Shown here: positions 1 to 7,812 of the stretch, one piece after another
How the letters are laid out: each line of letters starts with the position of its first letter
Position numbering within the stretch: the stretch's first letter is position 1
NCBI RefSeq assembly: GCF_013359935.1
Contig: NZ_JABMCB010000154.1
Coordinates: 1 to 64,000, forward strand
Direction of reading: 5' to 3'
Source of the DNA: Paenibacillus xylanilyticus
Lineage (GTDB): Bacteria > Bacillota > Bacilli > Paenibacillales > Paenibacillaceae
DNA: 64,000 bases
Made by a program: the position numbers and the translations under genes
The notes under the pieces: model-generated
What the model was told of the DNA's origin: nothing
The model's database searches: none
What the model saw: only the letters and a program-made list of their open reading frames with translations

Positions 1-1
1 A

Positions 2-73
2 TCGCGCGATCTTAATAAACCGTGGATGCTGGTCGTAAATGAAGATTACCATTACACAGTTAAAATGCTTTAA
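2..73 (+). CDS. C-terminal end of an unidentified protein (partial)
   Basis: An open frame enters from the left edge and stops with TAA at 71-73, giving 23 residues ending HYTVKML. It is followed directly by a hairpin that works as a terminator in both directions and then by the convergent ssb gene, as expected for a gene end. Too little is present to name a family. It could also be chance, because only 72 bases are visible. Confidence 0.45.
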   Translation, partial: SRDLNKPWMLVVNEDYHYTVKML

Positions 74-108
74 AACCCCTTGATTTTACTGAGGTCTTAA
101 AGCATTTT
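62..108. terminator. Bidirectional intrinsic terminator between left-edge gene and ssb
   Basis: AAAATGCTTTAA (62-73) pairs with TTAAAGCATTTT (97-108) around a loop of about 23 bases. A/T tracts on both sides suit termination of the plus-strand partial gene and of the minus-strand ssb. Confidence 0.7.
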
Positions 109-130
109 CTGATCTCAGATGTTACGCTCT

Positions 131-568
131 CTAAAATGGCAGATCATCGTCAGAGATATCGATTGGCTCTGGATTCCCATACTGTGAATTATCATAATTT
201 GAGCGTGAATTAGATTCAGTTTGACGATTAGTCTGATGGTTATTATTGCTTCGGTTTGATTCAAGAAAACGAACATTATCAGCAATAACCTCTGTAACGT
301 ATACCCGTTTTCCTTCATTATTTTCGTAGTTTCTGACCTGTAATCTACCTTCAACCGCTACTAATCTACCTTTTCTACAGTAGTTTGCTACGGTCTCAGC
401 GAGTTGTCTCCATACTATAATCGGAATGAAATCCGTCTCTTGTTCACCTTGATTCTTATATGGACGGTCTACGGCGATTGTAAACTTCGTTATAGCTACA
501 CCCGCCGGTGTATACCTCAAATCCGGGTCTCTAGTTAATCTACCCGTAAGGATTACACGGTTTAACAT
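131..568 (-). CDS. ssb: Single-stranded DNA-binding protein
   Basis: SSB coats single-stranded DNA during replication, repair and conjugative entry and recruits partners through its acidic tip. The 145-residue protein has an OB fold in residues 1-105 (start [19 protein letters not shown], then [15 protein letters not shown] and [12 protein letters not shown]). A polar Asn/Ser/Gln-rich linker follows, then the classic tip DDDLPF. Length and layout match bacterial SSB closely. It is the last gene of a minus-strand run with the CHC2 zinc-finger gene, 22 bases apart. Plasmids and ICEs often carry their own ssb, so this is probably a second copy beside a chromosomal one (inference). Confidence 0.95.
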   Translation of the reverse strand: MLNRVILTGRLTRDPDLRYTPAGVAITKFTIAVDRPYKNQGEQETDFIPIIVWRQLAETVANYCRKGRLVAVEGRLQVRNYENNEGKRVYVTEVIADNVRFLESNRSNNNHQTNRQTESNSRSNYDNSQYGNPEPIDISDDDLPF

Positions 569-590
569 AGGATACTAGCCTCTTCTCTTG

Positions 591-1280
591 TTATTGTCTT
601 AAAGATGATTGATAAACCTCTTTGAGTCCCCGAGAAATATTATTTACTCCTTCAGCCCAGGTAGGTGATTGATTACCAGATCCATAAGCCTCCAATACTT
701 CATCCACCAAATTGTGGTCTAGTTCTTTAGATAGGTTCTCCAGGTGTTCAATACCTTGCTGAAACTGGTTATTCTCAATGCACAAAATTAAATGGACCAA
801 TGCATCTCGTTTTTTAGAGTCAAGATATTGAAGCCATTCAGCCCAAATCCAATCATTGATTTTTTTTATATAGTTCTTGTCACGAACTTTCTTTTGAGGG
901 GTTCTATTATCTAAAAAACCGATTAATTTAAGCTGAGTAGCACTTAATAACTCAGCGGGATGCTTTTTATTTCTCCGCTTCTGGAGCTTCGCTAAATTAA
1001 CCCCGTTTTTCTGACGAAGGCCATTCAGGATCTCTTCTCGAGGTCGGTTCTCTATTTTTTGAATAAAATCTAGAATCCCCCCGTGTTCTGCACAAGTAAA
1101 GCATTTATAAACACCTTTTAAGCGGTTTAATGAGAGTTTATATTTGCCTTTGGACAAGCTCTCACCACACCAAGGACAGCAAAATTCTGTTTGCTCTTTA
1201 TTAAGTGTATTGGATCTTACTTGCAAACCGGCCGATACAGCATATTCCACAATATCAGGCAAGTAACTTGCGGTGCTCAT
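591..1280 (-). CDS. CHC2-type zinc-finger protein, primase-like
   Basis: This 229-residue protein carries a DnaG-type zinc ribbon in residues about 34-66, with CPWC and CFTC pairs and an aromatic/basic stretch (KYKLSLNRLKG). DnaG zinc ribbons bind template single-stranded DNA. No TOPRIM catalytic core is visible; the rest is basic and helical (RRNKKHPAE near residue 100). It may be a primase accessory or DNA-binding regulator rather than a full primase. It sits between ssb and a small upstream gene it overlaps by 26 bases, so it is probably co-transcribed and translationally coupled. A separate full primase lies at 45045-46349. Confidence 0.65.
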   Translation of the reverse strand: MSTASYLPDIVEYAVSAGLQVRSNTLNKEQTEFCCPWCGESLSKGKYKLSLNRLKGVYKCFTCAEHGGILDFIQKIENRPREEILNGLRQKNGVNLAKLQKRRNKKHPAELLSATQLKLIGFLDNRTPQKKVRDKNYIKKINDWIWAEWLQYLDSKKRDALVHLILCIENNQFQQGIEHLENLSKELDHNLVDEVLEAYGSGNQSPTWAEGVNNISRGLKEVYQSSLRQ

Positions 1281-1638
1281 TTTGATTCACCCCTTGGATG
1301 TATGAATGCGGGATCTGAACCCAGTCCCTTTTCATCGTTATCTTTTTAGACATGAAAACAGTTCTAGCCGATGCAATCTCTGGCTGATGACTAAAGATAG
1401 TCTGGAAGATATACAAAACCACCTCTGTATGCCAGCACGATCGTTTAAGTTGGATTGCGGGACAATCATGTGCAATGACAATCTGTCCCTTTATGTAAGT
1501 AGCTGCAACGAGATAGTTACCTTCCCCTTTTGAAGAAGATAATGCTACAAAAATAGTGAGCGGGTTTGTCTCGTTCTGATTTTGTTGTGTAAATACAGCT
1601 TTTACTTGATCAAGTTTTTTTGGTTTTGTACTCTCCAC
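1255..1638 (-). CDS. Conserved-looking hypothetical protein, GTG start
   Basis: The likely start is GTG at 1636-1638: an AAGGAGG ribosome site (1647-1653) lies 8 bases upstream. A longer in-frame ATG at 1719 would read through the terminator hairpin and is rejected. The 127-residue product begins VESTKPKKLDQVK and contains a hydrophobic strand-like segment (TIFVALSSSKGEGNYLVAATY), no signal peptide and no motif I recognise. It is first in the run leading to the zinc-finger protein and ssb, so a role in DNA metabolism is plausible by position only. Confidence 0.6.
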   Translation of the reverse strand: MESTKPKKLDQVKAVFTQQNQNETNPLTIFVALSSSKGEGNYLVAATYIKGQIVIAHDCPAIQLKRSCWHTEVVLYIFQTIFSHQPEIASARTVFMSKKITMKRDWVQIPHSYIQGVNQNEHRKLLA

Positions 1639-1672
1639 AGGAGATTCCTCCTTAATTTTGAATTTATAAAGC

Positions 1673-1709
1673 AAAAAAAGCCCACATCCGTTTGGGATGT
1701 AGACTTTTT
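1673..1709 (-). terminator. Leader terminator/attenuator upstream of the 1638 gene
   Basis: On the minus strand AAAGTCTACATCC and GGATGTGGGCTTT form a near-perfect stem with loop CAAA, followed by seven T. It lies between a good -10 box and the ribosome site of the GTG-start gene, so it can stop transcription before the gene. Confidence 0.7.
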
Positions 1710-1715
1710 GGAAGA

Positions 1716-1735
1716 TCACCTAAAGTGATTATGTA
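1716..1735 (-). promoter_or_regulatory. Promoter -10 (TACATAAT) and short hairpin of the attenuated leader
   Basis: The minus strand reads TACATAAT (1735-1728), an excellent -10 element preceded by an A/T tract, then the short palindrome TCACTTTAGGTGA (1728-1716), then the terminator. An almost identical arrangement lies upstream of the lipoprotein at 47146-47856. No clear -35 hexamer is visible. Confidence 0.5.
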
Positions 1736-1738
1736 TTT

Positions 1739-2094
1739 AAAATTAAATTATCGAAAGCATGAAGAAACCAAGTAATTAAGATAGGAAAAGTAAAACCTTT
1801 ACAGATCCTTCAACATAACATTGCCCTTTCATAAATGAATCCGCAATTATACCAATAGCTCTTAATATACAGTAGTATATCGATCCATTCATTTCACAGA
1901 GGTTTTATCATCATCTTATAGACGTTCATAAAAACTGTGAGATTGTATTGGTATCCAAAAATTAAATATAAACTAATTATACTGACATGAATTCACTTTT
2001 TCAAGTGCATCTAACCTTAAGTTTGCCGAATTATTATGTTAATTTGTGTGTTATAATTCATGCATTCAATGAAACATAATTATGGGAGGACAAC
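1739..2094. other. AT-rich intergenic region between divergent genes
   Basis: This gap separates the minus-strand leader from the plus-strand SLH/RCC1 gene. The right end contains TATGGGAGGACAAC, the ribosome site of the downstream gene. I see no open frame or long repeat. Confidence 0.4.
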
Positions 2095-3711
2095 ATGAGA
2101 AAATTAATAGTTATTCTGCTCTGTTTTCTGCTAGTTACACCAGCACTAAACGGTAAAAGAGCACAAGCTTCAGGTCTAAGCACGGAAACAAGCATTAAAC
2201 AAATTGAAACATCTGGGAATTTAACGATGTACTTGAGCAATAATGGTGATTTAATGAGTTGGACTACAATACAGGATGGCAGCCCAAATATTAAGAAAGT
2301 TGCGGGCGACATTCAACAATTTAGTCTGGATTCATCTAGTGGATACATAGCAATTAAAAGTAACGGAGAAGTCATAAACAAATCAAATAGATTTTCTAAT
2401 GATGAAGTAGACTTGAAAAGAATTGGAAAAGTCAAACAGGTGGCTCACAACATTTATGAATATCGCTTTATTAATGAGAAAAATGAATTATGGGCGTTTT
2501 CCATGAATGCTTGGGGTAATCCGGTCACTCAACCTGAAAAAGTAATGGATAACGTAAAACAGGTATCGACGTCTGATAGCGGAACCTTTATCGTAACGAC
2601 TAAAGATGAATTATGGGCTTATGGAAATAGTATGAGCTATGCTATAGATGCAGGCTTTGAGCTCGAGAACGGGCCTGTTAAAATAATGGATAATGTGGAA
2701 AAGGTTCAGTTAGGTTCAGATTACGATTCATTTGTTATAGCGTTAAAAACGAATGGTGAGGTATGGGGATGGGGAAAAAACCCCTCCTATCAGATAGGTA
2801 AAAACTTACCTGATATCGTAGAAGAGCCTTCCTTCATTATAAGTGACATTATTGACTTGAGCGTTGGTGCGAATTACTCTATGGCGATTGATAGCGAAGG
2901 ACAGCTATGGGGTTGGGGAGGCAATATATATGGCCAAATTGGAAATGATTCAGTCGATGCTGTAGGCACACCAAAAATGGTCATGCAAAATGTTTCAAAA
3001 GTAGCAACATCTCTAAATGATTGGGACAAAGCAACTTTTGTAGTTCGCAATGATAATACTATTTGGGGTTGGGGTAGTAATAGCTACAACATCCTAAGTT
3101 CTTCTACTTCCAAGGACATCTTAACACCAATAAAAATTATTGAAATTCAGAATAAACCTTCTGTTGTTACAGGAGTGTATAATAACGCGAGTGAGTGGGC
3201 TAAGCCAGAATTGGTCGAAGCGGAGAAAAAAGGACTTCTCTCTCCAGTTATTAATGAGTCATTCAAGGCGAAAATAACAAGAGAGAAATTTAGCGAAATA
3301 GTTATTAAGTTCTACGAGGCACTTACGGGTGAGTCTCTTGCTACAGTAGCTAAAAATCCTTTTACCGACACTGTTAACGCAGAAGTCTTGAAAGCATACG
3401 ATCTAGGAATTGTTAAAGGTATCTCTCCAAGCAAGTTTAGTCCGAACAATTTTATAACGCGAGAAGAAATGAGTGTAATGCTCATAAGAGCCTTAGATAA
3501 GGCTAAACCGGAGTTTGATTACAATTATGATTATTTTAGATTCGAGGATGAAAAAGAATTTTCAACATGGTCCCAGTCTTCTATTAAACTTCTGAGATCT
3601 ATGGGTATAATTCTAGGTGATACTAATAATAATTTTAATCCCAAAAAGTCGACTACAATCGAAGAAGCTTCAGTTATGGTGTATAGACTTTTGAAAGCTG
3701 CTGACAAATAA
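2095..3711 (+). CDS. Secreted RCC1-repeat protein with SLH cell-wall anchor
   Basis: The 538-residue product starts with a signal peptide (MRKLIVILLCFLLVTPA, cleavage near ANGKRAQA). Residues about 40-360 contain Trp/Gly-rich RCC1-like blades, for example EVWGWGKNPSYQIG, LWGWGGNIYGQIG and IWGWGSNSYN. Residues about 370-538 are SLH modules (NPFTDT, LGIVKGISPSKFSPN, ITREEMSVMLIRAL), which bind pyruvylated wall polymers. The protein is thus probably displayed on the S-layer or wall. A clear GGGAGGA site precedes ATG and a terminator follows. It is related to the giant RCC1 protein at 33868-38886. Confidence 0.85.
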   Translation: MRKLIVILLCFLLVTPALNGKRAQASGLSTETSIKQIETSGNLTMYLSNNGDLMSWTTIQDGSPNIKKVAGDIQQFSLDSSSGYIAIKSNGEVINKSNRFSNDEVDLKRIGKVKQVAHNIYEYRFINEKNELWAFSMNAWGNPVTQPEKVMDNVKQVSTSDSGTFIVTTKDELWAYGNSMSYAIDAGFELENGPVKIMDNVEKVQLGSDYDSFVIALKTNGEVWGWGKNPSYQIGKNLPDIVEEPSFIISDIIDLSVGANYSMAIDSEGQLWGWGGNIYGQIGNDSVDAVGTPKMVMQNVSKVATSLNDWDKATFVVRNDNTIWGWGSNSYNILSSSTSKDILTPIKIIEIQNKPSVVTGVYNNASEWAKPELVEAEKKGLLSPVINESFKAKITREKFSEIVIKFYEALTGESLATVAKNPFTDTVNAEVLKAYDLGIVKGISPSKFSPNNFITREEMSVMLIRALDKAKPEFDYNYDYFRFEDEKEFSTWSQSSIKLLRSMGIILGDTNNNFNPKKSTTIEEASVMVYRLLKAADK

Positions 3712-3736
3712 AAAAGCCCTTTAGGGGCTTTTTTTA
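3711..3736. terminator. Terminator shared by convergent genes
   Basis: AAAAAGCCC TTTA GGGGCTTTTTTT forms a compact hairpin with T tract on the plus strand and A tract on the other side. It serves the SLH/RCC1 gene and probably the convergent minus-strand gene. Confidence 0.85.
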
Positions 3737-4546
3737 TTCGCTAACAGCACTTAACAGACGTGTAATAGCTTCATTTGATACGGGTTGGATTGGTTCTTGT
3801 ACCACTTTGGGACGACTTTTAAATGGAGGGATAAGCTCAGATTTTAACTCACCATTTTCAACATATGAGAAGCTAACAGAGAGATCTTCTTTCAGAAGAT
3901 TATGGTCCGTTGTTATTCTAAACAAATGAGTTTCCTTAATATCTAGAAATGCGTTTGCTTCAGTAAACTGACTAGCGACAATAAGAACCTTTTCCTTATT
4001 ATCCCCGAACCGAATCTGATTCAGAACCTTCTCACGCTGGCCCTTGTCTCTTAAGGTGGCAATCTGAAATTGCATGCCTCGGACTGTGCAAAGGGCATCA
4101 AACGGCACATGTGAGGCTTCCATCTGGGTAGCTGGATCTACCTCGTAAAAGCGTGAATAAAACTGGGAAACCATTAATTTACTTAAAACCTCTACCGTTA
4201 GAGCTTTTTGAAACTTCTGATATCCAAGTAACTTACGAGCCGGATTAGATAAGCTATAGATTGGTAACATTTTATTATTCTCTTTTCCTGTCATCGTGTG
4301 CTCAACCAGGTATCCCTTATCCAACAGGAAAGAAACGTTCTTTTTACCTCGTCTGATGTTCCCAGGGTTTAATATTTTCGCTAATTGTACCCTGGTTGCA
4401 AAGTAGAGGAACCCCATCTTCTCTACCACCAGTCGTTGTGCGGTATTCAATGTTGAGGGCTTTAGTTTGATCGTATCAGAGGGCTGCCGTCCCCAATTTA
4501 TAAAATACTTGTTGCCTATATGAAATGGCGAAAGATCCGAACTCAT
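3734..4546 (-). CDS. Replication-relaxation-family winged-helix protein
   Basis: The start is placed at ATG 4546 (MSSDLSPFHIGNKYF), preceded by GGGAGGA at 8 bases; an upstream in-frame ATG at 4636 lies before a hairpin. The protein has 270 residues. After a short basic region comes a winged-helix segment (LVVEKMGFLYFATRVQLAKIL, then a wing around KNVSFLLDKGYLVEH), then an alpha/beta region (MQFQIATLRDKGQREKVLNQIRF) and a tail rich in Pro. This arrangement resembles the replication-relaxation (MobC-like) family found on Gram-positive plasmids and ICEs, where it accompanies relaxase or coupling genes. It follows the S1-domain gene in the same direction. Confidence 0.55.
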   Translation of the reverse strand: MSSDLSPFHIGNKYFINWGRQPSDTIKLKPSTLNTAQRLVVEKMGFLYFATRVQLAKILNPGNIRRGKKNVSFLLDKGYLVEHTMTGKENNKMLPIYSLSNPARKLLGYQKFQKALTVEVLSKLMVSQFYSRFYEVDPATQMEASHVPFDALCTVRGMQFQIATLRDKGQREKVLNQIRFGDNKEKVLIVASQFTEANAFLDIKETHLFRITTDHNLLKEDLSVSFSYVENGELKSELIPPFKSRPKVVQEPIQPVSNEAITRLLSAVSE

Positions 4547-4569
4547 GATGAATGTCCTCCCTGTTTTAA

Positions 4570-4594
4570 AGGGGAGACCATGTTGGCCTCCCCT
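4570..4594 (-). promoter_or_regulatory. Hairpin directly before the ribosome site of the replication-relaxation gene
   Basis: AGGGGAG and CTCCCCT form a 7-bp GC-rich stem extended by GCCA/TGGT, followed on the minus strand by TTTAAAAC and then GGGAGGA. It may be an attenuator or an mRNA processing structure between the S1 gene and the next gene. The T run is short, so termination would be inefficient. Confidence 0.45.
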
Positions 4595-4642
4595 TCGTTT
4601 CGTTTTAAATCGTAAAGGCGTTAAATGGCAAATCAATCAGAG

Positions 4643-5479
4643 TTAAATCACTTTACTTTGGATACTGCCACCCATTTCACTTTTCGTAACATCAATTCGT
4701 TGCACTCGAACACGCACGGTATCTCCCTTTTTAACTTTACCTACCTTCGGTTTCGGCTGCCGGCACAGGATGTCTACCCCTTCTGATAAATTGACGAACA
4801 CACCGTACTCAACAACGCCCGAAACGCGGCCCTTGTAGATATTGCCCTCCGTGTATCGGGTAGCGCATTCTGGCCAAGGGTTTTTATAAAGCTGTTTGCT
4901 GCTTACTTTCAGCGTCTTACTTTCCTTCTCCAATCCGATGACCTTAACCCGAATGCTCTCCCCAGTTTTATAACGATCATGCATGTTGTCGATCCACTCA
5001 TAGGATACCTCGTCCGCTTGAAGGTATGTTTTGATGGCTCCAACATCCAGATGCAAAGAGCGATTATTGACACGAGTAATTTTAGCTTCAATGATCATAT
5101 TCTCTCGAAGCCGATCCCAAGTCAGTCCTTGAAGATGGTCAATAGCTTGTTTACTTGATGCACCAAAAATTGCTGAATTACGGTCAAGTTGAAGAACTTT
5201 ATAATAGATTGTTGTACCGACGGCATCTCTCAATTGTGCTCCGTTTTCAAACTCAGTTTCGTCGATAGGGATAATTCCTTTGATATGACCTACGAATACA
5301 ATACCGCACACCTTGCCGGCATGAGTTTCAACACCATCCAGTTCAGCTTGCATAATACTGCGGTTCTGACGGGCTTGATAGACCAATTCCCAGGCTTCTT
5401 GCTCAATTTGGCTTTGCAGTTGCTCCTCATTTTCATTTACGACCTTCAACAGGACATCATTTTGGACAATATTACTCAT
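4643..5479 (-). CDS. S1-domain RNA-binding protein
   Basis: The 278-residue protein shows a C-terminal S1 domain in about residues 205-275 (GNIYKGRVSGVVEYGVFVNL, then GDTVRVRVQRID) and a preceding S1-like region around 125-195 (IIEAKITRVNNRSLHLDVGA, GESIRVKVIGLEKE). The first 120 residues hold a less clear S1-like OB segment (GIVFVGHIKGIIPIDE). S1 proteins bind RNA or single-stranded nucleic acid. Related ribosomal-S1-like proteins recur on large Bacillota plasmids. An AGGAGG site precedes the ATG, and the gene lies 23 bases after the membrane-protein gene upstream, consistent with an operon 6516 to 3734. Confidence 0.75.
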   Translation of the reverse strand: MSNIVQNDVLLKVVNENEEQLQSQIEQEAWELVYQARQNRSIMQAELDGVETHAGKVCGIVFVGHIKGIIPIDETEFENGAQLRDAVGTTIYYKVLQLDRNSAIFGASSKQAIDHLQGLTWDRLRENMIIEAKITRVNNRSLHLDVGAIKTYLQADEVSYEWIDNMHDRYKTGESIRVKVIGLEKESKTLKVSSKQLYKNPWPECATRYTEGNIYKGRVSGVVEYGVFVNLSEGVDILCRQPKPKVGKVKKGDTVRVRVQRIDVTKSEMGGSIQSKVI

Positions 5480-5502
5480 TTGTATTTCCTCCTTGAAATG
5501 GG

Positions 5503-6516
5503 TTATTCTTTAAATTTCCAGAAACTATTAGTGGTATCAGGTATTTCTTCTTCAATAACCGTTGGCTGATCTGATGTCTTCTCTTGTATATCCTTTTGGG
5601 ATTCTTGTTGAGCATCCGTCCTGGATTCTGATTTGATCCTTTCCGGATGGGATTTGTTCAGGCGCCGATCAGGAGGTGGCTCTGGCAGAGGAGCTTCTGC
5701 ATAAAATCCTGAGATTTCTTTTTCACTGATCGCTGGCTTCACCTTTTCCTGCTGGGTCTGTATCGGTTCCACTTTTGGCTCTTTGTCTGCTTGATAGTCA
5801 ATAATTTTGAATTCTGAATCTTCTTCAACTGTTGTAAATTCGTCATCTTGGCCATTAGTATCAAAGAATTCATTCTTTTCTACCAAGATGTTGTTATTAT
5901 CCAATGTATCTCTCGCAAGAATGGGAGTTTCCAGAGTCAGTTCTGTTTGAAGAACCTCTTCGGTTTGAGAAGGTTTTTCTTCCTTGTGAGAAAGGATCAG
6001 TTTAGTTTTAAGAACAGAAAGTGCAGCAAACTTATCAGATAGATTTTGTGATATTATCTTCCATTGCTTCTCGTCTTTTTCGAGTCTCTTTTTAAAATCA
6101 AATTCGAAATCTTCCCAGGTGTATATGCGGTTGATGGGGATTTTCAGACTCTTCACAGATTTGACGTAAATAAAAGATAGGATCAGCATGCCAATTAGAC
6201 ATATCAGGCAGAATACATTAGTTAACACAGGCATCGTATTGCCAGAAAAGTTACTCATCATCCGGTTGATTATGCTTCCGATCATCCAGTCAAACGAAAG
6301 GATGCAACCATAAAGTGACAGGTAGTTAACTTTTTTAACGCACTTGTATACGACAATATGTCCTGTTAAGCCAAGGATCCATATGAAGAACGGGATACCA
6401 AACCCCAATGGATATAATCCAAGAAATAAAGCCATTAATCCGATTAAAGAAAAGAAGAACAAAGATGGTATGTAAAGCCGTAAAGCGATGGGTACGTATT
6501 TTAAAAGGATTTTCAC
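5503..6516 (-). CDS. Membrane protein with long acidic/proline-rich cytoplasmic tail
   Basis: The start is probably GTG at 6514-6516, just after the stop of the upstream gene and 14 bases from its AAGGAGG; a longer in-frame ATG (6567) lies inside the upstream gene. The 337-residue product has about four transmembrane helices in residues 10-130 (IPSLFFFSLIGLMALFLG, GIPFFIWILGLTGHIVV, NVFCLICLIGMLILSF). After residue 150 it is soluble, charged and low-complexity, rich in Glu, Thr, Gln and Pro (PLPEPPPDRR). I do not recognise the family. Position among transfer-type genes suggests a membrane scaffold. Confidence 0.6.
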   Translation of the reverse strand: MKILLKYVPIALRLYIPSLFFFSLIGLMALFLGLYPLGFGIPFFIWILGLTGHIVVYKCVKKVNYLSLYGCILSFDWMIGSIINRMMSNFSGNTMPVLTNVFCLICLIGMLILSFIYVKSVKSLKIPINRIYTWEDFEFDFKKRLEKDEKQWKIISQNLSDKFAALSVLKTKLILSHKEEKPSQTEEVLQTELTLETPILARDTLDNNNILVEKNEFFDTNGQDDEFTTVEEDSEFKIIDYQADKEPKVEPIQTQQEKVKPAISEKEISGFYAEAPLPEPPPDRRLNKSHPERIKSESRTDAQQESQKDIQEKTSDQPTVIEEEIPDTTNSFWKFKE

Positions 6517-6520
6517 GACA

Positions 6521-6766
6521 TTAATTTGTACCTCCTTCAATAGCACCATCGACGAAGTTAACAACAATCTCTGATCCTGTAGCGTCAGAATATGCTAACA
6601 ATGGTACATAGACAGAACAAGCTTTATCGATTTCATGAGATAAGATTGTAGTGAGCTGTTCCCTCTTATGTGGGGATAGTTGATGGATTCTTTCAACCAA
6701 CGAATGGTCAGTTACACAATTTATAGCAAACTGGATTGCATTTGCTGCGTTCGTTTGGGTATTCAA
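6521..6766 (-). CDS. Small hypothetical protein, TTG start
   Basis: A TTG start at 6764-6766 fits an AAAGGAG site; the longer in-frame ATG (6841) would translate through the upstream terminator and is rejected. The 81-residue product (MNTQTNAANAIQFAINC) is mostly helical with no signal peptide or known motif. Its stop codon lies 5 bases before the GTG of the next membrane-protein gene, suggesting translational coupling. It is the first gene after a palindromic operator (6890-6911) and a leader terminator (6800-6847). Confidence 0.5.
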   Translation of the reverse strand: MNTQTNAANAIQFAINCVTDHSLVERIHQLSPHKREQLTTILSHEIDKACSVYVPLLAYSDATGSEIVVNFVDGAIEGGTN

Positions 6767-6793
6767 TGCCAAATCACTCCTTTCAATAGAAAT

Positions 6794-6847
6794 AAAAAAT
6801 GCGGCGTACTGAGAGTCCACATAATAAGAAGACTCTAGCACGCCGCA
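6794..6847 (-). terminator. Strong terminator in the leader of the 6766 operon
   Basis: TGCGGCGTGCTAGAGTC pairs with GACTCTCAGTACGCCGCA (17-bp arms with two mismatches), then TTTTTT. It lies 27 bases before the start codon and downstream of the candidate operator-promoter, so it would attenuate the operon unless antiterminated. Confidence 0.75.
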
Positions 6848-6889
6848 TCTACGGTAGTGTTAGTTAAAGTGTATTCAATTAATACTTCA

Positions 6890-6911
6890 CTAGTTTATCA
6901 TGATTTACATC
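6890..6911. promoter_or_regulatory. CATG-centred palindromic operator, copy 1 (weak left arm)
   Basis: CTAGTTTATCATGATTTACATC matches one arm of the 22-bp palindrome AATGTAAATCATG / CATGATTTACATT found at four other places. It is upstream of the operon beginning at 6766. This copy is the most degenerate. Confidence 0.45.
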
Positions 6912-6997
6912 AACAATCAAATTAAACTTGATATACCACTCACATTTAACCCTATCTGTAGTATAAATCTATCCTCAATACCTGTTAGTTTAAGGAG

Positions 6998-7267
6998 TTA
7001 CCAAGTAAGCCAACCACTCGTGCGTTTATAATTATGTAAGAGCTCGTATTGCTCGCTACGCATGAGTCGTTTCATTTTTGTTCTATATTGTTGGTAATCA
7101 TGCTTTCTATCAGCTTTACTTTCTTTGTTATAATGAACACTTTTTATTCCCTTACGGAAATCTTTGACCTTTTCTTTTCTGGGATCTTTGAGCTTAATAC
7201 GATTTTCCAGACTTTGCTGGTGCACCTTTTCCCCGAAATACATCTCTTCCCACGCGAACATCTTCAT
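6998..7267 (-). CDS. Small basic hypothetical protein
   Basis: The 89-residue product is strongly basic and aromatic in its C-terminal half (KADRKHDYQQYRTKMKRLMR, ending YKRTSGWLTW). It has no hydrophobic segment. Two ATG codons (7267 and 7261) are preceded by a weak GGGG site. The charge suggests nucleic-acid or membrane-surface binding, but I do not recognise it. It is isolated between the 6.9-kb regulatory region and the gap before the 7813 gene. Confidence 0.4.
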   Translation of the reverse strand: MKMFAWEEMYFGEKVHQQSLENRIKLKDPRKEKVKDFRKGIKSVHYNKESKADRKHDYQQYRTKMKRLMRSEQYELLHNYKRTSGWLTW

Positions 7268-7316
7268 CCCCGTTATGCCGGGTTAGATTTGGCTTTTGAA
7301 GCCATGACCTAGGCAT

Positions 7317-7800
7317 AACTAATAGAAGAAGATCTTTGGATTAAACATGTAATCACCTCAGATAGTGTTAACCCTTATTTTAACATATAACTCTTCATTG
7401 ATGTATCACTTCCTGTTGACACTGCTACTACACGGTAGGTGCTAAGGCAGCTTGTCCTTAATTTTATTGATAATCTTAATCTTATACGTTAGTTCAACGA
7501 CATAGGAAACATGCAAATAATCGGTAAATTTTCTAAGTAGCCCTAATACTTCGTTTATTCAATAAGAAAAGTCCTTCCACTTAGTTAATACTTGGGTTAT
7601 GTCTACTTTCAACTATTGAATTAAAAAAATCATAATAAAGGGTTGTACATCTCCTTGGAAAATCACCTACATAGTGAAGAGGGAAAACCACTTCTCACAA
7701 AATGATTAACTTCTACTAATGGCTGCTACATAGTGAGGGATACACTAGGCAGTTATATCCCTAGGAGTTAAACAGGTTGTGAAACACATTTAAATTAAAA
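7317..7800. other. AT-rich intergenic region with short repeats
   Basis: No supported gene is seen. The segment CTACATAGTGA occurs twice (about 7669 and 7726), and small inverted repeats such as CTGCTACTACACGGTAGG are present. The right end holds AAAAGGGGATATTT, the ribosome site of the 7813 gene. It may contain that gene's promoter and upstream control sites. Confidence 0.35.
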
Positions 7801-7812
7801 GGGGATATTTCT

